A stretch of 64,000 nt of DNA from positions 1 through 64,000 of the forward strand of contig CAYLPU010000004.1 of assembly GCA_964385635.1 (NCBI GenBank), written 5' to 3'. Below are positions 11,701-16,805 of the stretch, piece by piece. Each line of letters starts with the position of its first letter. Within the stretch, counting starts at the first letter, position 1. Below the pieces are notes generated by a model. That model made no database searches, had not been told where the DNA came from, and saw nothing but the letters and a program-made list of their open reading frames with translations. A program made the translations under genes and the position numbers. The stretch comes from CAYLPU01 sp964385635. GTDB taxonomy: Bacteria; Chloroflexota; Anaerolineae; B4-G1.

Positions 11701-13812
11701 GGCCTCTATGTGGGCGCCGACTGGCCAGGGCAAATCGAGGGTGTGGCCTGGGCGCCTATGGCCGCGCTGGACCATGTGGACCTCACCCTCCAGCGCACGT
11801 CCGACGGCCTCTACTTTGACGGCACAAGCTGGGCTGACACGCCCACCTGGCTACGGGCCGCCGACGCCAACCCGTGGACGTTCGCCTTTACACCCGACGA
11901 CGGCGAGACCTACGTGGTCGAATCGCGCGCCACCGATATGACGGGCAACATGGAAACCTCTTACGGCACAGGTAACTTCAGTCACGATGTCGCCGCGCCG
12001 GAAATCGAGACCGTGAACGTCACCTCAGACGGAACCTATTTCTACAACCCCGGCCTGGATACCGACAGCGGCACGGTCTACTTTAACAGCGAACCGGGCG
12101 AGGGCGCCGACCAGGCGCTGACGGTGGACATCACCTTCGCCGAGCCGCACCCGGCCAGCATGGCGTCCGCGACTGCCTTTGGCGACACACCGGCATTAGA
12201 CACCGCTGCACCATGGTCGGTTGAGTACTCGGTGGAAGCCTACGTGGGGACGCAAACGGACGCGCTCTTCACCGTGGCCGACACCCTGGGCCTGACCGAC
12301 ACGACCACAATCAACTTTGTGCAAGACAACCTGCCGCCCGACTCGGAGGCTAGCATCGCCGACGATGCTACCAACACCCCGCCCGTTGTGATCGACTGGG
12401 AGACCAACGACAACGCCAGCGGTGTGTACGAGACCCACTTGTGGGTCAAGTACCAACCCATCGGCGACTGGACTGACACCGGTCTTTCTATGACGGGGGT
12501 CAGCGGCAGCTTTCTCTACACCCCCACGTCGGGCAGTGGCACCTACTACTTTGCCACGGTTGCCGTGGACAACGTGGGCAACGTGCAATCCACACCCACC
12601 GGCTTCGGCGACGATCGGATCGACTTCGACGACATCTCGCCCGAGTCCTCTATGAACGCGCCTACGTACGCCATCGTGTCGCCCATCGTCATCACCTGGA
12701 CGGCCTCGCATGATGCCAAGTTCACCTACCTATACTATCGCTACGGCGAGACAGGGGATTGGCATGATGTGACCTTCTCCTCGGCCAAGAGCGGCACTTT
12801 TGAGTTCGAGCCGACCGAAGGCGATGGTCACTACTACTTTGCCACAGTCTCGATGGACGATGCCGGCAACGCCGAGGCTATCCCGCTCAATGGCAAGGCC
12901 CTGACCATCTACGATACCACGCCGCCAGTCTCTGAAGCCACCTCACCACCCGAGTGGGGCGATTTCGAGTTCACCGTCGAGTGGATGGGAGACGACACTG
13001 CCGTGGGCTCCGGGATTGCCTTCTTTGACGTGCAGGTCAAAGTCGAGGGGGACGGCGAGTGGAACGATTGGATCACCCACACCCTTGAGACATCGGCCGT
13101 GTACACCGCCACTTACGTGGGTGAGCCCGACGCCATCTATCACTTCCGCAGCCAGGCCACCGACAACGCCGGCCACGTAGAAGACTGGCCGACAGACCCA
13201 GAGGGGGACACGACGACCACCGTCCACTTCCCCGGCGGCTTCCCTGGCAAGTGCCACATCTATGTGCCGCTTGTCTTCAGAGACTACGCCCCCGCACTCG
13301 ATCTGCCCGACCTCGTGGTCAGCGAAATCCTCGTCATGCCTGACAAGCCAGTCGCCGGGCAAGCAGTTGATATCGTGGTCACTATCGAGAACCGTGGCAC
13401 GCGGGCAGCGGGGTCCTGCTTCTGGATCGACCTATATATCAACCCGATACGACTGCCCATCGAAGTCAATCGGGGATGGTTCGATGCTGGATCCGAAGGC
13501 GGTCTGGTGTGGTCGCTGTGCGGGCTGGATGCTGGTGAGTCGATCACATTGCACCTGGACGACGAGCACTTCTGGTCGGAGTACAGTCGCTTTGAAGGCT
13601 CATTCACTGAACCGGTCATCCAAACCCTCTACGCTCAGGTGGACTCCTGGAATCCGGGCACGGACTATGGCGCGGAGTACGAGTCCGACGAGCAGAATAA
13701 TGTGTACGGGCCGTACTTCGTCGACGTGGGGGGCGTAGGGGGAGTGACCAGCGATGGTGACGCAAGGGACATTCCCGTGCCGCCATCACGGCCAAACATC
13801 CCGCCACATTAG
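2794..13812 (+). CDS. Giant secreted FN3/Ig-repeat surface protein
   Basis: This is a secreted or cell-surface protein of about 3,670 residues. I prefer the ATG at 2794 because it has AGGAGG seven bases upstream and opens directly into a canonical signal peptide (MKKGKTLAWK, hydrophobic core, ending ARA). The ATG at 2689 also has a good ribosome site and would add 35 charged residues. After the signal comes a DNRLRE/CBM96-like domain (SFVRFN, WNNQP, WDVTSDVQNWY, about residues 36-225). The bulk is 16 FN3-like modules (core VYWxxVxDTGSGIxYxLER) interleaved with Ig-like modules (TWYNNNxPxFxW; WYFHVRAxDNAG). Near the end are the motif IYVPLVFR and a CARDB-like adhesion domain (LVVSEILVMP). No catalytic domain is visible. 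A role in adhesion or carbohydrate binding is inferred. Confidence 0.9.
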   Translation: MKKGKTLAWKLLFSLMILSVLMPVGLFVGPVRVARADTTTTLYSTNMDSYIRQDSAGSNYGDDDRMYVRSYRSCFLWWCTNYNRRSFVRFNVSIPSNATIISARLRLYMDESPGNRTYQAFRVTQNWSEGSIRWNNQPNPAGAATASINTGTSTGWKEWDVTSDVQNWYNNPGGFPLYGWMIRDASENSRSSRQSRFRASEYTGTSNDPRLIIVYNRPPNTPSLASPDDGAYTNNNPPPILQWTAATPSDPDGDPTTYEVRIDGTDGTWNNVGTSTSYTASGLGDGPHTWEVRACDDRICGDSTGTRDLIVDLDTPAVPGHLYEGTPDQDYYPSTDYDLDIDWPSVSDTGSGINYELERCVNGGTSGSCTDPGDWTNVYSGDNTNYNDVDFSSFFSDDDFIEYRVRAVTGAGNPSGWQPSDGVLIDAESPAQVGGVGEGVVVGTDEDWNRLNDYYVYWNTVLDTGSGISYEVQRSVNGGSPTDVDTTVPPGVTCEPHSGRCWVGDPVSHPNTSFITYMVRAVNGVGNTGSWSASSDGITIDSSEPESSVATGIGGIPYTPPAGANPWPGYINGYASDPGGSGVAQVHVRIQDDETGQYWSGSDWNGTATSWVRTTTTSWVYGFAEPNLTDGHTYLVESRASDVAGNIESSYGSGSFMYAATAPEAPVVTSTTHLDPDTWYNNDRPSFQWSEPDSFFDLGGYSFLLDTYPYNIPDTVIETNATTYDYAARPDGEWYFHVRAVDVIGQGGATGHVRVRIDTTTPQAPAEVTEGSPDVEWDADGDIIVHWSGVPDTGSGIEYEVERCVNGGACSDPGDWTSVDTGLAGTSYHDNPGGYTDEDTVRYRVRATNHTYLVALSGGWTDSDGMTIDSIPPEQPGGVFEDASNEPDRDYHSVANGSVIVHWDTVADTGSGITYRLEKQINTGGWDLVAEGLTVNSCPDSGSYSDGDEIVYRVTGVNGVGRESAPRESDGFMIDTDMPTWPEWVREGDPVLDWDYDDDGAFTVYWDDVLDTGSGITYRLQKSINDGGWQLVVPENIDGTSQDDTNSGISDGASIRYRVTPVNGAGTEGPYRLSDGIIIDLDTPQSPAWIYENDPDVDFDTDGAVWVNWAAVPDSGSGITYELQKQVTPPGGWTTVDPALAVTSYNDTATYPDETFIEYRVIAHNSVGRSSAARASDGVRVDTGTPGRPSGVGEGDVVGSDDDFDRDNTFFVYWTGVSPTANGDQIYYTIERNVNGSGWTLAVTGLTATSWDDPQAYSNGDQIAYHVIAINGAGTSGSASVESDGITIDTGRPNSEIQTSGYYNAVSWPDEVEGTASDDYSEVALVEITIYDSRDDLWWNGTAWQGSEIWLTASGTTNWTYPLADSNLTDDHAYNLSSRATDNAGNVETSLGTSSFIFADSGPEAPVVSSPTTHPDEDTWYNNNAPAFTWTTPGGPAPIVGYSYVLDQNPGTTPDAVVDTTGNTRSYTGVADGTWYFHVRALDNAGTWGPAGHYRINVDTINPPAPDEVTDESPDVDYDFDGSITVYWTAVPDTGSGISYIVERQIGAAAWTVLSDTVQSTWYLDPDTGYVDGTFIRYRVSARNGVNLTGPTTNSDGFTVDSDAPGTPAWVTENQPDPNDEDYDPDGSVRVYWAASNDTGSGLSYRLERQVTVGGIPGGWLEIASGLTGTSYDDPLTHGDDHFVEYRVTAVNGVGSFNPPATSDGILIDTDTPAAPAEVTEDSPDIDWSVDGSVTVFWSGVSGTGTGITYELWKQVNTGAWNEVVSGLPSSTTNHPDSGSYNDGDTVRYRVRATNGVGTRGGWRESDGMTIDSSTPAAPGWVREENPDVDYDANGALTVYWAAVADTGSGIAYNLERCVDGGLTGACTSSWDSVAMGIANTYYYAGQTWPDGTTIRYRVTAVNGVGTPGNPAPSDTSDGVTVDDQDPDPLTGVGEGDVIGTDDVFDQDNAFYVFWDAVTNTGSGITYDIRRSLNWSNWALVASEVSTTSWENLMPYSNGDFVRYQVRAVSGVGLPGGWSPASSGITLDFALPDSAVTTSGFYNLFNWPDFIYGTANDSPSDVAFVDISIQRQFDSQYWNGTDWQAGEAWVRATGTINWQYAFTPDDGETYDIRSRATDNAGNVEVTFGVGSFTYSEGGPDAPVISSPTHPDEATWHNNNDPTLNWTTPSSGAGIRGYSYLLNHSATTVPDGIIETYENTVSLTDLDDGTWHFHVRAQDNANNWGDADHFQVNIDTTAPAAPDEITEESPDVDWDPDGDVTVYWSAVSDTVSDITYRLERNLNGVGGWELVAEGLAVTEYADAGYANGDNVLYRVQSSDEVGLTSGWTESDGVTFDLTTPPAPANVGEGDVAGTDDDWDQDNNFFVFWDAVTGAPSGITYSIERSRNGGAWEEMVTGLIVTQWEDPTSYSSGENVAYQVTAHTGAGRSSTASDPSDGLTLDFVRPDSVVETNGYYNNFTWPGHIQGTASDSLSDVDFVEISIQRSGGMYWNDTGWQTGEAWLETIGASNWQYDFAPEDGETYTVRSRATDNAGNEETTLGTSTFNYASTGPGAPEVSSPTHTDEGTWYNDSNPTFEWTAPPSGSGISGYSYVLDQAPDTEPDLSADTSGNSRHYTNVADGTWYFHVRALDNAGNWGSPDHFQVNIDTTNPPAPDEVTEESPDVDWDADGDITVYWSEVSDTSDVTYILERSTNGGGTWEEVATGLTTASYLDPVTHGDNVRVLYHVRAVDAVNLTGPWTQSNGVTIDSETPAQPAGLGEGDIVGTDDAWDEDNTFYVFWDEVANTGSGIRYTIERSVDGGAWEVVQADYVQTFLEDPHVFADGEIVRYQVTAVNGVDTVGPVSAVSSGITLDFTAPDSAIETVGTYGPVSWPGHVAGTADDTTSGVSSVHITLQRVSDGYYWNGGAWVATLQWLVTSGTTAWTYDFAPEDGEHYSAQSRATDAARNVEISYGVSTFDYTTSEPDSAINTSGLYVGADWPGQIEGVAWAPMAALDHVDLTLQRTSDGLYFDGTSWADTPTWLRAADANPWTFAFTPDDGETYVVESRATDMTGNMETSYGTGNFSHDVAAPEIETVNVTSDGTYFYNPGLDTDSGTVYFNSEPGEGADQALTVDITFAEPHPASMASATAFGDTPALDTAAPWSVEYSVEAYVGTQTDALFTVADTLGLTDTTTINFVQDNLPPDSEASIADDATNTPPVVIDWETNDNASGVYETHLWVKYQPIGDWTDTGLSMTGVSGSFLYTPTSGSGTYYFATVAVDNVGNVQSTPTGFGDDRIDFDDISPESSMNAPTYAIVSPIVITWTASHDAKFTYLYYRYGETGDWHDVTFSSAKSGTFEFEPTEGDGHYYFATVSMDDAGNAEAIPLNGKALTIYDTTPPVSEATSPPEWGDFEFTVEWMGDDTAVGSGIAFFDVQVKVEGDGEWNDWITHTLETSAVYTATYVGEPDAIYHFRSQATDNAGHVEDWPTDPEGDTTTTVHFPGGFPGKCHIYVPLVFRDYAPALDLPDLVVSEILVMPDKPVAGQAVDIVVTIENRGTRAAGSCFWIDLYINPIRLPIEVNRGWFDAGSEGGLVWSLCGLDAGESITLHLDDEHFWSEYSRFEGSFTEPVIQTLYAQVDSWNPGTDYGAEYESDEQNNVYGPYFVDVGGVGGVTSDGDARDIPVPPSRPNIPPH

Positions 13813-13829
13813 CGCAAACCCTGTGATTG

Positions 13830-13838
13830 TGCTATAAT
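13830..13838 (+). promoter_or_regulatory. Extended -10 promoter element
   Basis: TGCTATAAT at 13830-13838 matches the extended -10 consensus (TGnTATAAT) and lies about 114 bp upstream of the small proline-rich gene. No good -35 hexamer was found, as is common with extended -10 promoters. It overlaps the region right after the giant gene's stop codon. Confidence 0.5.
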
Positions 13839-13841
13839 ACA

Positions 13842-13873
13842 CTCCCTCCCGTCCCTATCAGGGCGGGAGGGAG
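13842..13873 (+). terminator. Stem-loop after the giant gene
   Basis: Arms CTCCCTCCCG (13842-13851) and CGGGAGGGAG (13864-13873) form a perfect 10-bp stem, extendable by three inner G-C pairs. No T-run follows, so termination strength is uncertain. It could instead act as a 5'-UTR structure for the next gene. Confidence 0.5.
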
Positions 13874-13951
13874 CAAGCAGAACTGGTTCAACTTGAGCCA
13901 CCCAATCTCCGAGTTCCTTGGGCAAGGCGGTTTCGGCCAGGAGGGAATCAA

Positions 13952-14416
13952 ATGAAAGCAAATCAACAGCATGGTCTCGCTGTCTGGGGATACGTGTTGG
14001 CGATCCCTTTGTTCATCATGCTGACCTTTGCACTGGCCGCCCCATACACGCCTGTTTCAATCGCCCAGAATCAGACAGCCATACCGCCAGAGCGTACCAC
14101 ACCAGGGCCGGACCGACCACAGCCTGGACCTGGACGTGACACGCCGGAGCCACCAACAGCTCCGCCGGAACCTACAGTCCCACCAGGACCAATCGTTCCA
14201 CCGGGGCCAACGGCTCCGTCAGCACTGGAATCCCCTACTATAGCCACGGCCATGCCGTCTGTGCTGCCTGACTCCGGTGGGACGGTCGGCACCGGTATGT
14301 GCCTGCTGCTTGCCGGCCTGGCACTTACTGTCTCCGGGGCCAGTGTCAGCGTGATTCGCCGACGACGTCTGTGGCAACAGGGGCACCCTCAGCAGGCCGA
14401 CGAGAATCCTCAATGA
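13952..14416 (+). CDS. Small proline-rich surface protein with sortase-like tail
   Basis: A 154-residue protein with AGGAGGG at 13939-13945 before the ATG. An N-terminal signal or anchor segment (about residues 11-38, ending SIAQ) is followed by a Pro-rich linker of PPEPT/PPGP repeats (about 45-95). The C-terminus has the layout of a sortase substrate: LPDSG, a hydrophobic stretch (GMCLLLAGLALTVSG) and then RRRR with a short hydrophilic tail. Sortase signals are classically LPxTG; LPxSG variants are known. Seen: the tripartite layout. Inferred: cell-wall anchoring. There is no sortase gene in this window. The following open frame is a broken relative. Confidence 0.75.
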   Translation: MKANQQHGLAVWGYVLAIPLFIMLTFALAAPYTPVSIAQNQTAIPPERTTPGPDRPQPGPGRDTPEPPTAPPEPTVPPGPIVPPGPTAPSALESPTIATAMPSVLPDSGGTVGTGMCLLLAGLALTVSGASVSVIRRRRLWQQGHPQQADENPQ

Positions 14417-14446
14417 CGCCGCGAGGCAAGCCTATCAGCCACACTG

Positions 14447-14482
14447 ATTGCAGATTGCGAGATAGAATCTCGAATCTGCAAT
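14447..14482. repeat. Hairpin repeat (ATTGCAGATT type)
   Basis: Arms 14447-14463 and 14467-14482 pair over 16 bp with one bulged G and a 3-nt loop. The word ATTGCAGATTGCGA also appears near 50898, and a close variant occurs near 18898. This suggests a dispersed short repeat rather than a terminator, since no T-run follows. Confidence 0.55.
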
Positions 14483-14534
14483 CCCGAATCCGCAACTTCG
14501 CACCTGTGGCATACTGGGGCTGCTCATTTGCCTC

Positions 14535-14863
14535 GTGAATGTGACTGGTCAAGTGTCAGATGTCTTCGCCCAGGAACTCACCCCCACCCTGCCGCCACGC
14601 CCGACCATTGGGCCAACGTTGCCACCACACCCGACGCTGGAGCCTACGCAACCACCTCCTCCTACTCCGGAACCTCCTTCACCACCTGAGCCTATCCCCC
14701 CCCCTCCCCAGAGACCTTGCCGACCCCACAACCCACTACGGTCGTTCTGCTCATCACCGGAAGCACGCGCCATCCGGACATTGTCATATTACTGACAATG
14801 GGCCTGGGAACCCTGTCCGTCGCAGCGGGTCTTGTTCTTCGACGATGCATGATCCCAGATTGA
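14535..14863 (+). pseudogene. Frameshifted proline-rich protein, relative of the 13952 gene
   Basis: The frame starting at GTG 14535 encodes the end of a signal-like segment (GQVSDVFAQ) and a proline-rich linker (PTLPPRPTIGPTLPP). At 14696-14704 there is a run of nine C. Beyond it, the sensible protein continues in another frame: ETLPTPQPTT, then a hydrophobic stretch (DIVILLTMGLGTLSVAAGL) and VLRR, stopping at TGA 14861-14863. The two halves together mimic the neighbour at 13952 (signal, Pro-rich linker, membrane segment, arginines). Either the C-tract is a sequencing or assembly error, or it is a phase-variable slippage site, or the gene is decayed. Codons upstream of 14535 stay open to 14466 and extend the hydrophobic segment (ILGLLICLV), so the start is uncertain. 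Confidence 0.6.
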
Positions 14864-14959
14864 CCACAAAAAACGTTCCGCTCTGAAACGAGCAGAACGA
14901 CATAGCCTTTCACACAGGTAGAGCCTCGGTGTGGGGCTCAGTCGGATTGAGCAGCCATG

Positions 14960-15345
14960 ACGCGATAGTAGACGCCCGCGATATAGCTGACAGCCGACGT
15001 TCCCTGACCCCTGAAGGACGCAGGTCAGCTCTTCGCCCGCGGCCTGCTGTCCCAACCGCGTCAGCGACGTGTCGAGAATCTCGTCTACCGGGTCTACCAC
15101 CGAAACGGTCGCGAGAGTCTGTGTCAGTTCGTTGCCAGCCGAGTCGACCACGCGCAGGTCAACGGGTAAATCGCCGGTGGGCAAGAGAGGTGTGGTAAAG
15201 GTGAGGGCTTCCACATAGGTGTCGAACGCACCGTCGGCAGGTTGGGCACCTGTCCACTCTCCACCCACCACCCGGTACTGCACATGTTCTATCGTGTTGA
15301 TGATAGTACTACGGCGGAGGGGCGAAGAGTAGGGATCGTCCTGCA
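14960..15345 (-). pseudogene. Remnant copy of the M6-like metalloprotease C-terminal region
   Basis: Read on the minus strand this stretch encodes QYRVVGGEWTGAQPADGAFD, DLRVVDSAGNEL and LTRLGQQAAGEE. These closely match the C-terminal part of the intact protease at 16806..18764 (QYRAAGSEWTDAQPADGAFD, DLRVVDSAGNEL, LTRLGQQVAGGE). The DNA similarity begins near 14960 (GCGATAGTAGACGCC) and fades near 15345. The catalytic domain, start and correct C-terminus are missing and the frame shifts near the 3' end, so this is a partial, decayed duplicate about 1.9 kb from the intact copy. Confidence 0.75.
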
Positions 15346-15459
15346 GAGTCGCACCAGCCGCTTCACCACCACCAGCGGCGAGGTCTCGGAACCGGACGTG
15401 GGGTTTGGCAGGATCAGACTTTCGGAACGATTCGGCGCCTGAGTGCGCAATCGCTACGT

Positions 15460-16656
15460 GCAGTCAACAACGCACCGGTGGTCAGCGACATTCCCGACCA
15501 GACGATCGACGAGGGCAACACCTTCGCGACGATCGCTCTCGATAACTATGTCGCCGAGGTTGACGATGCGGACTCTGAGATAACATGGACTGCCACTGGG
15601 CAGACCGATCTCACGGTAAGCATCGCAGCCCGCGTGGCCACCATCGTGATTCCCAACGTGGACTGGAATGGTAGCGAGACGATCACGTTCGAAGCCAGCG
15701 ATGGCGAGTACACCGACAGCGACGGCGCGACCTTCACCGTCACCCCGGTGAACGATGCGCCGGTCGCCAACGACGATGCCTACAGCGTCAATGAGAATTA
15801 GACCCTCACCGTCGCTGCTCCCGGCGTGCTCAGCAACGACCCCGATGTGGAAGGCGATATCCTCACGGCGACTTTGGTCAGCGATGTCTCCAACGGTGCG
15901 TTGACCTTCAACCCCGACGGATCCTTCACCTACCTCCACGACGGCAGCGAAACGATCAGCGACAACTTCACCTACCAGGCCTACGATGGCGCCGACCTGT
16001 CCAACATCGCCACGGTGACCATCACCGTCAACCCGGTCAACGACCCACCGGTGGCCAACGACGACGCCGTGGAAACGGACGAGGGTACGCCAGTGACAAT
16101 CAGCGTCACCGGCAACGACACCGACGGGGACGGCACCATCGACCCGACCTCAGTGACGATTGTGACGCCGCCTGGCAACGGCTCAGTGAGCGTAGAGGCG
16201 CTCAGCGGCGACGTGACCTACACCCCGGACGCTGGCTACAGTGGCATCGACACCTTCACCTACACAGTCAACGATGACGACGGGGACACCTCGAACGAGG
16301 CCACGGTGACGGTGACCGTTAGGGCCGTGGCACCGGCTCCAACAGATTACACGATGATCTACCTGCCTCTCGTTCTAAAGAGCTGTGGTGCCCCTGCCCC
16401 CGCCCCCACCGCTGCTCCCGACCTGGTGGTGGAGAACATCATCGTCACCAGCAACAGCGTGCAGGTTGTCATCGAGAACCAGGGGGACGCAGCGGTGATG
16501 TCCGAAAATGAGTTCTGGGTAGACCTGTACATCTACAACAACGTCAGCGGTCCGGTGTATCCCACCGGTGGCGTGGGCGGGGCATCGGCGGAAGCGGAAC
16601 TGCCCGCGGGGGACCGTTCGCCTGTCTCATCTCACAACCTGCCGCCCAGACCATAG
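15460..16656 (+). pseudogene. VCBS/cadherin-like surface protein with in-frame amber stop
   Basis: An open frame encodes repeated Ig/VCBS-like modules (APVVSDIPDQTIDEGN; VNDAPVANDDAYSVNEN; VNDPPVANDDAVETDEG; YSGIDTFTYTVNDDDGD). It has a single TAG at 15799-15801 in the position where such modules normally read N-E-x-T-L-T-V. The same frame continues to 16656 and includes IYLPLVLKS and the start of a CARDB-like domain (DLVVENIIVTS, FWVDLYIYNN), which is then truncated. No start codon or signal peptide is present; the 5' side abuts the protease remnant. It is most likely a decayed fragment of a secreted adhesin. A CAG-to-TAG change would explain the stop. Confidence 0.65.
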
Positions 16657-16756
16657 GACATCACAGACTGTAAAACACAACGGCCCCCATCCGTTTATCC
16701 GTTGACCCCCATCCGTTGACGCCATAGAACATCACAGACTGTAAAGCACAACGGCC
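16651..16756. repeat. 35-bp direct repeat bracketing an ATCCGTTGAC insertion
   Basis: Bases 16651-16685 and 16722-16756 are 35-bp direct repeats with two mismatches (core CATCACAGACTGTAAA). The 36 bp between them consist of CCATCCGTTTATCCGTTGAC-type repeat units. The arrangement looks like duplicated target or flanking DNA on either side of an inserted repeat. This is the only place in the window where such flanking duplication is evident. Confidence 0.7.
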
Positions 16757-16785
16757 CTGCCACTCCCAGGAGTAGCAGGGCCGTT
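16750..16785. terminator. Bidirectional stem-loop between convergent genes
   Basis: Arms AACGGCCCTGC (16750-16760) and GCAGGGCCGTT (16775-16785) form a perfect 11-bp stem with a 14-nt loop. It lies between the plus-strand adhesin remnant and the minus-strand protease gene, the usual place for a shared terminator. Only a short T pair follows on each strand. Confidence 0.6.
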
Positions 16786-16805
16786 CAGTATCGCTTATCC
16801 AGCGA

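Noticed and set aside
15799..15801. Pyrrolysine or amber-recoded codon
   Set aside because: The host frame lacks a start, has a truncated C-terminus and abuts another gene fragment; ordinary pseudogene decay is simpler.
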